Assembly: GCA_002426755.1 (NCBI GenBank)
Contig: DINI01000027.1
Location: 1-12,135 of the forward strand
Reading direction: 5' to 3'
Source of the DNA: Flavobacteriaceae bacterium UBA5544
Lineage (GTDB): Bacteria; Bacteroidota; Bacteroidia; Flavobacteriales; Flavobacteriaceae
Length of the DNA: 12,135 bases
A program made the position numbers and the translations under genes. The notes beneath the pieces were generated by a model. It ran no database searches. It saw nothing but the letters and a program-made list of their open reading frames with translations, and was not told where the DNA came from. Of this stretch, positions 1-6,385 are shown in pieces (position 1 is the first letter of the stretch; every line of letters starts with the position of its first letter).

Positions 1-89
1 GCTCTACTTTTGCCTATACCGTAAATATAGGTCAATGCGATAACGCCTCTTTTCTGTTTTGGTATATCTACACCTGCAATTCTTGCCAT
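1..89 (-). CDS. rpsM: 30S ribosomal protein S13 (uS13), 5' part only
   Basis: This is the start of the S13 gene, cut by the window edge after 29 complete codons and two bases. S13 sits in the head of the 30S subunit, contacts the P-site tRNA, and forms an intersubunit bridge with L5. The translation begins MARIAGVDIPKQKRG and continues with YIYGIGKSR, the first helix-two-turn-helix region typical of S13, which is usually about 115-125 residues long. The ATG lies two bases after the rpmJ stop codon (TAA-TT-ATG), with no Shine-Dalgarno sequence, so translation is probably coupled to rpmJ. S13 normally opens the alpha cluster (rpsM-rpsK-rpsD-rpoA-rplQ), which would be expected beyond the window. 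The identification is secure; only the C-terminal part is unseen. Confidence 0.96.
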   Translation of the reverse strand, partial: MARIAGVDIPKQKRGVIALTYIYGIGKSR

Positions 90-91
90 AA

Positions 92-208
92 TTAACCTTG
101 TCTTTGTTTGAATCTAGGATTCTTTTTGTTAATGACGTAAAGTCTTCCTTTTCGACGTACCAATTTACAATCGGCACTTCTTTTTTTCACTGATGCTCTT
201 ACTTTCAT
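92..208 (-). CDS. rpmJ: 50S ribosomal protein L36 (bL36), zinc-free form
   Basis: A short 38-codon gene for L36, the smallest large-subunit protein, which binds 23S rRNA near the L6 and L16 region. The protein starts MKVRASVKKRSADCK and ends NPRFKQRQG, which is full length for the family. Classical L36 binds zinc through three cysteines and a histidine near positions 11, 14, 27 and 32. Here those positions read Ser11, Cys14, Asn27 and Arg32, so one ligand remains and the zinc site is lost (a C-minus type). The gene lies 11 bases after infA and two bases before rpsM, the usual infA-rpmJ-rpsM order. There is no Shine-Dalgarno sequence, as the upstream bases are ACTAATTACG. It is short enough to be missed by length-filtered gene finders, but its identity is clear. 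Confidence 0.96.
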   Translation of the reverse strand: MKVRASVKKRSADCKLVRRKGRLYVINKKNPRFKQRQG

Positions 209-219
209 CGTAATTAGTA

Positions 220-435
220 TTAGTATCTATAAGTTATTCGAGCCTTTGATAAATCGTATGGGCTCATTTCTAATTTTACTTTGTCCCCTGGTAATAATTT
301 GATATAGTGCATACGCATTTTACCAGAGATATGCGCAGTCACGATGTGACCATTTTCTAATTCAACACGGAACATTGCATTTGATAATGCTTCAATGATT
401 GATCCGTCTTGTTCTATTGCTGATTGTTTTGCCAT
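220..435 (-). CDS. infA: Translation initiation factor IF-1
   Basis: IF-1 is a single OB-fold protein that occupies the A site of the 30S subunit during initiation and assists IF-2 and IF-3. The 71-residue product begins MAKQSAIEQDGSIIEALSNA, followed by FRVELENGHIVTAHISGKMR and a GDKVKLEMSPYDLSKARITYR strand region, all hallmarks of IF-1. The length matches the usual 71-73. The family signature GKMRMHYIKLLPGDKV is intact. The gene starts four bases after the secY stop codon, with no Shine-Dalgarno sequence (the context is TAATATTATG), which suggests coupling to secY. In many bacteria adk and map lie between secY and infA, and both are absent here. Confidence 0.97.
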   Translation of the reverse strand: MAKQSAIEQDGSIIEALSNAMFRVELENGHIVTAHISGKMRMHYIKLLPGDKVKLEMSPYDLSKARITYRY

Positions 436-439
436 AATA

Positions 440-1786
440 TTAAGCTACTGCTTTTCTATTTTTTCCGGTTTTCATCAATCCATCATAGTGCTTGTTCAAC
501 AAGTAAGAATTCACTTGTTGCATGGTGTCAATTGCAACTCCCACCAAGATAAGTAGAGATGTTCCACCAAAGAATAATGCCCATCCTTGTTGTGTACCCA
601 TAATTTGAACAACAATCGCTGGGAACACAGCTATCAATGCTAAAAATATGGAACCTGGCAAGGTGATTTGAGACATCACTTTATCTAAATATTCTGAAGT
701 CTCTGTTCCAGGTCTGATGCCAGGAATAAAACCTCCACTACGCTTTAAATCATCGGCCATTTTATTGGTCGGAACTGTAATCGCAGTATAGAAATATGTA
801 AATACTATAATTAATAATGCAAAAACCAAATTGTAATAGAATCCAAATATATTGGAAAATTCAGCTTGCATCCATTGACCAACATCACTTGTTCCAAATG
901 ATTTTCCAATCAAACTTGGCACGAACATAATTGCTTGAGCAAAGATTATTGGCATTACACCAGAAGCATTCAATTTTAATGGTAGGAATTGGCGTGAACC
1001 GAAAACGTTTTTCTCATATCCACCAGAAGCAGTACGTCTAGCATACTGAACTGCGATTTTCCGAACTGCCATGATAAGCATTACCGATCCTAAAATGATT
1101 AACATCCAAATTACCAATTCAATTAAAATCATCATAAGTCCACCATTTCCACCACCACTGATTCTTGATGCGTAATTTTGTAAAAATGATGCAGGCATAC
1201 GTGCAATGATACCTACCATAATCAATAATGAAATACCGTTACCGATTCCTTTATCAGTAATTTTTTCTCCTAACCACATTGCAAAAACACAGCCAGTTAC
1301 TAAAATTATTACTGAAGACACATAAAACATAGTTCCTGTTCCCAATAAAAACGCACTGTTAGGAATTCCTAAAGCTGGTAAACTCGCCAAATATCCTGGC
1401 GCCTGCACCAAACAGATTCCGATAGTTAACCAACGAGTGATCTGATTGATTTTTTTACGTCCACTTTCTCCATCTTTCTGTAGCTTTTGAAGATAAGGAA
1501 TAGCTATTCCCATCAATTGAACTACAATTGAGGCAGAAATGTATGGCATGATACCTAACGCAAAAACGGAAGCATTGGCAAAAGCTCCACCAGTAAAGGC
1601 ATTAAGCAACCCTAATATACCTTGGTCAGTACTATCTTGCAAACCTCCTAATTGAGTGGCATCGATACCTGGCAAAACTACTTGGGCACCAAAACGATAC
1701 ACTAAAAGCAAACCAAGCGTAAGCATGATCCTATCTTTTAGCTCTGTGATTTTCCAGACATTTTTTAAAGTCTCTATAAATTTCAT
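440..1786 (-). CDS. secY: Preprotein translocase channel subunit SecY
   Basis: SecY is the central pore of the SecYEG translocon in the inner membrane. It exports unfolded proteins with SecA and inserts membrane proteins from docked ribosomes. The 448-residue product has about ten hydrophobic helices, the usual topology and length. The first helix spans roughly residues 20-40 and ends RFGAQVVLPGID. The plug and helix 2 region carries GIMPYISASIVVQL at 78-91. The cytosolic loop between helices 8 and 9 has DDLKRSGGFIPGIRPG, with the conserved arginine used in SecA and ribosome interaction. The C-terminus is the short basic tail LMKTGKNRKAVA. The gene follows rplO by 13 bases and precedes infA by four, so it is made with the ribosomal proteins. 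The chosen start gives MKFIETLKNVWKITELKDRI, the expected N-terminal amphipathic segment. Confidence 0.97.
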   Translation of the reverse strand: MKFIETLKNVWKITELKDRIMLTLGLLLVYRFGAQVVLPGIDATQLGGLQDSTDQGILGLLNAFTGGAFANASVFALGIMPYISASIVVQLMGIAIPYLQKLQKDGESGRKKINQITRWLTIGICLVQAPGYLASLPALGIPNSAFLLGTGTMFYVSSVIILVTGCVFAMWLGEKITDKGIGNGISLLIMVGIIARMPASFLQNYASRISGGGNGGLMMILIELVIWMLIILGSVMLIMAVRKIAVQYARRTASGGYEKNVFGSRQFLPLKLNASGVMPIIFAQAIMFVPSLIGKSFGTSDVGQWMQAEFSNIFGFYYNLVFALLIIVFTYFYTAITVPTNKMADDLKRSGGFIPGIRPGTETSEYLDKVMSQITLPGSIFLALIAVFPAIVVQIMGTQQGWALFFGGTSLLILVGVAIDTMQQVNSYLLNKHYDGLMKTGKNRKAVA

Positions 1787-1799
1787 TCTCTAATCGGTC

Positions 1800-2252
1800 T
1801 TATAAAGTTACAGCTTCTCCTCCTGCGGCTTCAATAGCAGCTTTTGCTGAAGCAGTAAATTTATGAGCAGTTACTTTTAATTTTGATTTCAACTCTCCAC
1901 GTCCTAAAATTTTAACCAATTCTGTTTTGGTTGCCAATCCTAATTCCAAGAGTGTATTAAAATCTACAGTATCCTTAACTTTTTTGTCATCAACCAATTG
2001 TTGCAAAGTATCAAGATTAACCCCTTGATATTCTACTCTGTTGATGTTTGTGAATCCAAATTTAGGCACACGTCTTTGAAGTGGCATTTGACCACCTTCA
2101 AAACCTACTTTTTTAGAATATCCAGAACGAGATTTGGCACCTTTGTGACCACGTGTAGCAGTACCACCTTTACCAGAACCTTGTCCACGACCTATTCTTT
2201 TGCCTTGATTTTTTACTGACCCTTCAGCCGGTTTTAAATTACTTAAATCCAT
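1800..2252 (-). CDS. rplO: 50S ribosomal protein L15 (uL15)
   Basis: L15 is a late-assembly protein that threads an extended N-terminal tail into 23S rRNA around the peptidyl transferase region. The 150-residue product starts MDLSNLKPAEGSVKNQGKR. It then has a glycine- and basic-rich stretch (GRGQGSGKGGTATRGHKG, about residues 22-39) that forms the extended tail. The globular C-terminal half ends with the family-typical TASAKAAIEAAGGEAVTL. The length is normal (about 144-150). It lies between rpmD (13 bases upstream) and secY (13 bases downstream), the conserved spc-cluster position. No Shine-Dalgarno sequence precedes the ATG. The 73-residue plus-strand reading frame over it is only a shadow. 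Confidence 0.97.
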   Translation of the reverse strand: MDLSNLKPAEGSVKNQGKRIGRGQGSGKGGTATRGHKGAKSRSGYSKKVGFEGGQMPLQRRVPKFGFTNINRVEYQGVNLDTLQQLVDDKKVKDTVDFNTLLELGLATKTELVKILGRGELKSKLKVTAHKFTASAKAAIEAAGGEAVTL

Positions 2253-2265
2253 TATCTATGCTGTA

Positions 2266-2448
2266 TTATTTTGTTTCTTCAACAGAAACTAAATGTTGAA
2301 CTTTATTAATCATTCCAAGAATGCTTGGAGTGTTATCGTGCACAACCGTTTGGTTCATTTTACGTAAACCTAAAGACTCCAAAGTTCTTTTTTGGGTTGC
2401 TGTGCGTTTGATATCACTTTTTACTTTTGTTACTTTAATCTTTCCCAT
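2266..2448 (-). CDS. rpmD: 50S ribosomal protein L30 (uL30)
   Basis: L30 is a small alpha/beta protein on the solvent side of the 50S subunit that contacts 23S and lies near 5S rRNA. The 60-residue product, beginning MGKIKVTKVKSDIKRTATQK, has the typical first strand with a KVTxVKS pattern and a TLESLGLRKMNQTVVHDNTP segment that matches the helix and loop seen across bacterial L30. The length is normal (58-61). It follows rpsE by 11 bases and precedes rplO by 13. No Shine-Dalgarno sequence is visible, as the upstream bases are CGATACGACA. Confidence 0.96.
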   Translation of the reverse strand: MGKIKVTKVKSDIKRTATQKRTLESLGLRKMNQTVVHDNTPSILGMINKVQHLVSVEETK

Positions 2449-2459
2449 TGTCGTATCGA

Positions 2460-2984
2460 TTAACCGTTAAATACTTTCTCAAGTGAAATACCTCTTTCTT
2501 TTGCAACAGAACCAGCATCTCTCAATTGCAACAAAGCATCAAATGTAGCTTTGACAACATTATGAGGATTTGAAGAACCTTGTGATTTAGATAATACATC
2601 ATGTACCCCAACTGCTTCCAAAACTGTTCTAACAGCACCACCAGCGATTACTCCTGTACCAGCTGCTGCCGGAATAATGTTTACTCTAGCTCCACCAAAT
2701 TTACCTTTTTGCTCATGCGGTAAGGTTTTTTTGATAATTGGAATTCTCACCAAATTTTTCTTTGCGTCTTCAATAGCTTTAGCAATTGCTGTTGCAACGT
2801 CTTTAGATTTTCCTAATCCTTGGCCTACAACACCAGCTTCATCTCCTACCACTACGATAGCAGAAAAACCAAATGCTCTACCTCCTTTAGTTACTTTGGT
2901 AACTCTTTGTACTCCAACTAAACGATCTTTAAGATCTAATCCACTTGGTTTTACTAATTCTGCGTTTTTATATTTTTGATACAT
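2460..2984 (-). CDS. rpsE: 30S ribosomal protein S5 (uS5)
   Basis: S5 sits at the mRNA entrance of the 30S subunit and affects decoding accuracy. In other bacteria its mutations give spectinomycin resistance or a ram phenotype. The 174-residue product has the N-terminal double-stranded-RNA-binding fold. It contains RVTKVTKGGRAFGFSA (residues 27-42) and then VVVGDEAGVVGQGLGKS (44-60), the S5 signature. The C-terminal half contains GTGVIAGGAVRTVLEAVGV and ends with a short basic-acidic tail. The spectinomycin-binding loop (VTKGG) looks wild type. The N-terminus MYQKYKNAELVKPSGLDLKD is consistent with Bacteroidota S5. Spacing is 6 bases after rplR and 11 before rpmD. Confidence 0.97.
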   Translation of the reverse strand: MYQKYKNAELVKPSGLDLKDRLVGVQRVTKVTKGGRAFGFSAIVVVGDEAGVVGQGLGKSKDVATAIAKAIEDAKKNLVRIPIIKKTLPHEQKGKFGGARVNIIPAAAGTGVIAGGAVRTVLEAVGVHDVLSKSQGSSNPHNVVKATFDALLQLRDAGSVAKERGISLEKVFNG

Positions 2985-2990
2985 AATGTC

Positions 2991-3347
2991 TTAAAATTTA
3001 AGTCCGCCTTCTCTTGCGCCTTCTGCTAATGATTGAACTCTACCATGATATTGATAACCACCTCTATCGAAAGAGATTGTTTCTACACCTGCTTTTAGAG
3101 CTTTTTCAGCAATCGATTTTCCTACCAAAGTAGCGATTTCTGATTTGGTTCCTTTAGCAGAACTGATGTCCTTATCTCTTGAAGATGCTGCAATAATAGT
3201 TTTACCAGTTACATCATCTACAATTTGTGCATAAATTTCTTTATTGCTTCTGAAAACAGCTAATCGCGGTCTAGCTTCAGTTCCTGAAACTACCTTACGG
3301 ATTCTGCTTTTAATTCTTAATCTTTTTTGATTCTTTGTCAATGCCAT
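2991..3347 (-). CDS. rplR: 50S ribosomal protein L18 (uL18)
   Basis: L18 binds 5S rRNA and, with L5, helps place it in the central protuberance. The 118-residue product starts MALTKNQKRLRIKSRIRKVV, a strongly basic N-terminal tail. It has RPRLAVFRSNKEIYAQIVDD around residues 27-46 and ends FDRGGYQYHGRVQSLAEGAR plus EGGLKF, the diagnostic L18 C-terminus. The length matches the family (about 115-120). It is ten bases after rplF and six before rpsE. No Shine-Dalgarno sequence is present, as the start context is TTTAGTTATG. Confidence 0.97.
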   Translation of the reverse strand: MALTKNQKRLRIKSRIRKVVSGTEARPRLAVFRSNKEIYAQIVDDVTGKTIIAASSRDKDISSAKGTKSEIATLVGKSIAEKALKAGVETISFDRGGYQYHGRVQSLAEGAREGGLKF

Positions 3348-3357
3348 AACTAAACTA

Positions 3358-3900
3358 TTAAGCTGATTTACCTGCTTTTCTTCTCAATTCTTCACCTACG
3401 AATTTAACACCTTTACCTTTGTAAGGCTCTGGTGGTCTGAAGCCACGTATCTTTGCAGCTACTTGCCCAACAAGTTGTTTATCGTGAGATGTTAATTTTA
3501 TAATTGGATTTTTTCCTTTTTCAGTAACCGTTTCCACTTTTACTTCAGGTGCAACATCCATTATAATATTATGTGAAAATCCTAACGCCATATCCAATTT
3601 TTGTCCTTGGTTTGTAGCTCTGTAACCTACACCTACCAATTCTAAATTTTTGGTCCATCCGTTAGAAACACCTTCAATCATATTTTTAACCAATGATCTG
3701 TAAAGACCATGTTTTGCTTTGTCTACTTTACTATCTGATGGACGTTCTACAACTACATTGCCATCTTCAGCTGTAATTGTTACGTTAGAGTATTCTTGGG
3801 TCAATTCACCCATTTTACCCTTAACAGTAATTACATTATCTTTTATTTCTACTGTAACTCCTTGAGGGATCGCTACTGGATTTTTTCCTATTCTTGACAT
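3358..3900 (-). CDS. rplF: 50S ribosomal protein L6 (uL6)
   Basis: L6 is a two-domain protein near the sarcin-ricin loop and the factor-binding site of the 50S subunit. The 180-residue product starts MSRIGKNPVAIPQGVTVEIK. It contains two repeated alpha/beta halves and carries the L6 signature PEPYKGKGV at residues 157-165, followed by the basic end LRRKAGKSA. The length is normal. It follows rpsH by 12 bases. Unlike most genes here it has a purine-rich, Shine-Dalgarno-like stretch just upstream (AAAAGAGGAAGAT then ATG, with GAGG five bases before the start). It is 10 bases upstream of rplR. Confidence 0.97.
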   Translation of the reverse strand: MSRIGKNPVAIPQGVTVEIKDNVITVKGKMGELTQEYSNVTITAEDGNVVVERPSDSKVDKAKHGLYRSLVKNMIEGVSNGWTKNLELVGVGYRATNQGQKLDMALGFSHNIIMDVAPEVKVETVTEKGKNPIIKLTSHDKQLVGQVAAKIRGFRPPEPYKGKGVKFVGEELRRKAGKSA

Positions 3901-3912
3901 ATCTTCCTCTTT
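3901..3912 (-). promoter_or_regulatory. Shine-Dalgarno-like ribosome binding site of rplF
   Basis: The 12-base gap between rpsH and rplF reads, on the minus strand, AAAGAGGAAGAT directly before ATG. GAGG could pair with the anti-Shine-Dalgarno end of 16S rRNA at a five-base spacing. This is unusual in the window, where most starts have only A/T-rich upstream sequence. Whether it is used is uncertain, because Bacteroidota ribosomes are known to make little use of such sequences. Confidence 0.5.
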
Positions 3913-4311
3913 TTAGTATACGTAGCACAATAACTCACCACCAACGTTTTCTCTGTGCGCTTGTTTTCCTGTCATCACTCCGTGAGAAGTAGACACAATA
4001 GCAATTCCAAGACCGTTAAGGATTCTTGGCATTTCGTTAGCACTTGCGTATTTACGTAAACCTGGTTTACTTAATCTTTGAATTTTTCTGATGACAGGCT
4101 CTTTAGTTTCTTTGTTGTACTTCAAAGCTATCTTGATAGTTCCTTGTACACTAGAATCATCGAACTTGTAACTTAAAATATATCCTTGGTCGAATAATAT
4201 TTTAGTGATTTCTTTTTTAAGATTAGATGCAGGGATTTCAACCACTCTGTGATTTGCTTTCACTGCATTTCTAACTCGCGTTAGATAATCTGCAATTGGA
4301 TCTGTATTCAT
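3913..4311 (-). CDS. rpsH: 30S ribosomal protein S8 (uS8)
   Basis: S8 is a primary 16S rRNA-binding protein needed to organise the central domain. In Escherichia coli it also represses the spc operon by binding its mRNA. The 132-residue product starts MNTDPIADYLTRVRNAVKAN and carries the S8 signature STSHGVMTGKQAHRENVGG at residues 107-125, ending LLCYVY. The length is normal. An in-frame TAA lies immediately before the ATG, so no longer start is possible in this frame. It is preceded by a 71-base gap after rpsN, the longest gap in the spc part, and has no Shine-Dalgarno sequence (TTAATATAAATG). Confidence 0.97.
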   Translation of the reverse strand: MNTDPIADYLTRVRNAVKANHRVVEIPASNLKKEITKILFDQGYILSYKFDDSSVQGTIKIALKYNKETKEPVIRKIQRLSKPGLRKYASANEMPRILNGLGIAIVSTSHGVMTGKQAHRENVGGELLCYVY

Positions 4312-4382
4312 TTATATTAATTTGCGGACGTGGTTTTTGGTTCTTCCCAAACCTTCATCCAGTTAAACTCGTTTGAAAAATC
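4312..4382 (-). promoter_or_regulatory. 71-bp rpsN-rpsH spacer with a weak hairpin
   Basis: This non-coding spacer is much longer than the 0-19 bp gaps elsewhere in the spc and S10 parts. On the minus strand it contains a possible imperfect hairpin: GGTTTGG (4347-4353) pairs with CC plus AAACC (4332-4336 and 4339-4340), leaving a two-base bulge and a GAAGAA loop. No U-run follows, so it is not a terminator. I see no Bacteroidota promoter motif (TAnnTTTG) in it. It could be a processing or S8-binding site, but the structure is too weak to assign a role. Confidence 0.3.
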
Positions 4383-4652
4383 TTACCAAGATGCTTTTCT
4401 CACACCTGGTATCAATCCTTGATTTGCCATTTCGCGCAACATTACACGAGAGATTCCAAAGATACGAACATATCCTCTTGGTCTTCCGGTCAATTTACAA
4501 CGGTTGTGCAAACGTACTGGTGATGCATTTCTAGGCAATTTTTGTAGTCCTTCATAATCGCCAGCTTCTTTCAAAGCTTTGCGTTTTTCAGCATACTTAT
4601 CTACAATTCTTTGTCTTTTCACCTCACGGGCTTTCATTGATTCTTTAGCCAT
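4383..4652 (-). CDS. rpsN: 30S ribosomal protein S14 (uS14), long zinc-free form
   Basis: S14 is a late-binding protein in the 30S head near the A-site face. The 89-residue product is the long form. It starts MAKESMKAREVKRQRIVDKY and has PRNASPVRLHNRCKLTGRPR at residues 40-59, then GYVRIFGISRVMLREMANQG, ending VRKASW. The short zinc-binding S14 of about 61 residues has two CxxC pairs. Here only Cys52 is present, so this is the zinc-independent type. It lies three bases after rplE, which suggests coupled translation. A 71-bp spacer follows it. Confidence 0.97.
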   Translation of the reverse strand: MAKESMKAREVKRQRIVDKYAEKRKALKEAGDYEGLQKLPRNASPVRLHNRCKLTGRPRGYVRIFGISRVMLREMANQGLIPGVRKASW

Positions 4653-4655
4653 ATC

Positions 4656-5207
4656 TTAGTTCTTTTGAAAAGGTAAACCTAATTCTGTTAATAACGATTT
4701 TGCTTCTTTATCTGTATCAGCAGATGTCACAAATGAAATATCCATACCGGAGATGCTATTTACTTTATCGATATCAATTTCAGGGAAAATAATTTGTTCG
4801 GTAATACCCAATGTGTAATTACCTCTCCCATCAAATCCTGTAGCTTTGATACCATTAAAATCTCTAACACGTGGCAATGCAGAAGTCACCAAACGGTCTA
4901 AAAACTCATACATTTGCTCACCTCTTAAAGTTACACGTGCTCCAATTGGCATACCTTTACGTAACTTGAACGTTGCGATATCTTTTTTAGATAATGTAGC
5001 GACCGCCTTTTGACCAGAAATTTTAGTCAATTCGTCCACAGCATGATCTACTAATTTTTTATCGGCAACTGCAGCACCCACCCCTTTAGATATTACTATC
5101 TTTTTAAGTTTAGGAACTTGCATTACGTTCTTATATCCGAATTCTTCTGTAAGAGCAGAAACTACTTTGTCCTTATACTCTTGTTTTAATCTTGGAATGT
5201 AAGCCAT
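4656..5207 (-). CDS. rplE: 50S ribosomal protein L5 (uL5)
   Basis: L5 binds 5S rRNA in the central protuberance, contacts P-site tRNA and forms an intersubunit bridge with S13. The 183-residue product starts MAYIPRLKQEYKDKVVSALT. It carries VPKLKKIVISKGVGAAVADK near residues 32-51, then LRKGMPIGARVTLRGEQMYE and GNYTLGITEQIIFPEID, all typical of bacterial L5. Length is normal (about 178-187). It follows rplX by two bases and precedes rpsN by three. In E. coli the S8 operator lies at the rplE start. I do not see an obvious matching structure here, but this was not folded by computer. Confidence 0.97.
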   Translation of the reverse strand: MAYIPRLKQEYKDKVVSALTEEFGYKNVMQVPKLKKIVISKGVGAAVADKKLVDHAVDELTKISGQKAVATLSKKDIATFKLRKGMPIGARVTLRGEQMYEFLDRLVTSALPRVRDFNGIKATGFDGRGNYTLGITEQIIFPEIDIDKVNSISGMDISFVTSADTDKEAKSLLTELGLPFQKN

Positions 5208-5209
5208 AA

Positions 5210-5536
5210 CTAAATTACTTCATTTGATTTTTTGGAAAATCTCACTTTTTTATCGCCTTCCATTTTGTAACCAACTCTTGTTGTTTCACCTTTTTTATTT
5301 AAAAGGGAAAGGTTAGAGACATGGATAGCCGCTTCTTTCTCTACAATACCACCTTGAGGGTTTTGTGCACTTGGTTTCGTATGTTTCTTAACCATGTTAA
5401 CGCCTTCAACGATCGCTTTGTTTTTATCTTTCAAGATCTTTACAACCTTACCTTCAGAACCTTTGTGGTCTCCAGCAATAACTTGTACAGTATCTCCCGA
5501 TTTTATTTTAAACTTTGTTGTCATCTTATTAGTCAT
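5210..5536 (-). CDS. rplX: 50S ribosomal protein L24 (uL24)
   Basis: L24 is an assembly-initiator protein that binds the 5' end of 23S rRNA near the exit-tunnel rim. The product has a KOW motif around residues 11-34 (IKSGDTVQVIAGDHKGSEGK) followed by VNMVKKHTKPSAQNPQGGIV, diagnostic for L24. The start used here gives 108 residues and overlaps the rplN stop by one base (TAATG), a pattern also seen at rplC/rplD. A second in-frame ATG four codons later, with its first base at 5524, would give MTTKFKIKSGD and 104 residues. That form aligns better with the usual short L24 N-terminus, so the start is not certain. Two bases separate it from rplE. Confidence 0.95.
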   Translation of the reverse strand: MTNKMTTKFKIKSGDTVQVIAGDHKGSEGKVVKILKDKNKAIVEGVNMVKKHTKPSAQNPQGGIVEKEAAIHVSNLSLLNKKGETTRVGYKMEGDKKVRFSKKSNEVI

Positions 5537-5904
5537 TAAAGCACTTCAGGTGCCAATGATACAATTTTCATGAATTGTTTGTCACGAAGCTCTCTTGCTA
5601 CTGGTCCGAAAACACGTGTTCCTCTCATTTCACCTTGTGGGTTCAAAAGGACACATGCGTTATCGTCGAATCTGATATAAGATCCGTCTGGACGTCTTAC
5701 CTCTTTTACGGTACGTACAACAACAGCCGTAGAAACAGCTCCTTTTTTAACGTTACCGTTAGGTGTTGCGTCTTTAACTGACACAACGATCTTGTCACCT
5801 ACTGAAGCATATCTTCTTTTGGTGCCGCCTAATACACGAATGGTCAAAACTTCTTTTGCCCCAGTGTTATCAGCTACTTTTAATCTTGATTCTTGTTGTA
5901 ACAT
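5536..5904 (-). CDS. rplN: 50S ribosomal protein L14 (uL14)
   Basis: L14 lies on the intersubunit face, contacts 16S rRNA in bridges, and is the docking site for the silencing factor RsfS. The 122-residue product is exactly the family length. It starts MLQQESRLKVADNTGAKEVL, contains GGTKRRYASVGDKIVVSVKD, and has RPDGSYIRFDDNACVLLNPQ then GTRVFGPVARELRD, which are L14 signatures. It follows rpsQ by two bases, and its TAA overlaps the rplX ATG by one base. No Shine-Dalgarno sequence is seen (AGTAATTATG). Confidence 0.98.
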   Translation of the reverse strand: MLQQESRLKVADNTGAKEVLTIRVLGGTKRRYASVGDKIVVSVKDATPNGNVKKGAVSTAVVVRTVKEVRRPDGSYIRFDDNACVLLNPQGEMRGTRVFGPVARELRDKQFMKIVSLAPEVL

Positions 5905-5906
5905 AA

Positions 5907-6164
5907 TTACTTCGCTCTTTCAATTATTTCTACTAATCTCCAACATTTAGATTTTGATAAAGGTCGTGTTTCCATGATCTTTACGGTATCGCCAATGTTA
6001 CAGTCGTTTGTTTCGTCGTGTGCAACGTATTTCTTCGTTTTCAAAACGAATTTTCCATACATAGGGTGTTTCACTTTTTTAACTTCAGAAACCACAATGG
6101 ATTTCATCATTTTGTTACTTGTAACAACTCCTATACGTTCTTTTCTTAAATTTCTTTTTTCCAT
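5907..6164 (-). CDS. rpsQ: 30S ribosomal protein S17 (uS17)
   Basis: S17 is a primary 16S rRNA-binding protein with an OB fold that helps assemble the 5' and central domains. The 85-residue product starts MEKRNLRKERIGVVTSNKMM. It has KSIVVSEVKKVKHPMYGKFV and ends with GDTVKIMETRPLSKSKCWRL followed by VEIIERAK, the standard S17 pattern (ETRPLSKxKxWRL). Length is normal. It is 18 bases after rpmC and two bases before rplN. The upstream sequence GCTGAAAGATG holds no convincing Shine-Dalgarno sequence. Confidence 0.97.
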   Translation of the reverse strand: MEKRNLRKERIGVVTSNKMMKSIVVSEVKKVKHPMYGKFVLKTKKYVAHDETNDCNIGDTVKIMETRPLSKSKCWRLVEIIERAK

Positions 6165-6182
6165 CTTTCAGCGGAATACAAA

Positions 6183-6374
6183 TTATTGTACTTCTCTTTT
6201 AATTAACTCGGTAGCTAATCTTGCTACGTTACGTCTTACATTACGTAATTGGATTGGATTTTCTAAAGGAGAGATTGCGTGAGCCAATTTAAGGTCTCCA
6301 TAACTCTTTTTAGTTTCACCTAATTTTTCTTGTAATTCAGCTGTAGATAGCTGTGTAATTTCTGATTGCTTCAT
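6183..6374 (-). CDS. rpmC: 50S ribosomal protein L29 (uL29)
   Basis: L29 is a small helical-hairpin protein at the polypeptide exit tunnel, next to L23, where trigger factor and the signal recognition particle dock. The 63-residue product starts MKQSEITQLSTAELQEKLGE and contains KLAHAISPLENPIQLRNVRR followed by NVARLATELIKREVQ, matching the family's two helices and conserved NPxxxRxxRxxIAR-like motif. Length is normal. It follows rplP by 11 bases and precedes rpsQ by 18. Confidence 0.96.
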   Translation of the reverse strand: MKQSEITQLSTAELQEKLGETKKSYGDLKLAHAISPLENPIQLRNVRRNVARLATELIKREVQ

Positions 6375-6385
6375 AATATCTTGTA

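Noticed and set aside
436..439. Possible loss of adk and map between secY and infA as an unusual rearrangement
   Set aside because: Direct secY-infA adjacency is, to my knowledge, common in Flavobacteriia, so it marks the lineage and is not an anomaly of this genome.
5974..6282. A 102-codon plus-strand open frame across rpsQ and rpmC
   Set aside because: It runs antisense through two ribosomal protein genes. Its hydrophobic, Phe-rich translation is what the reverse of Lys-rich coding sequence produces.
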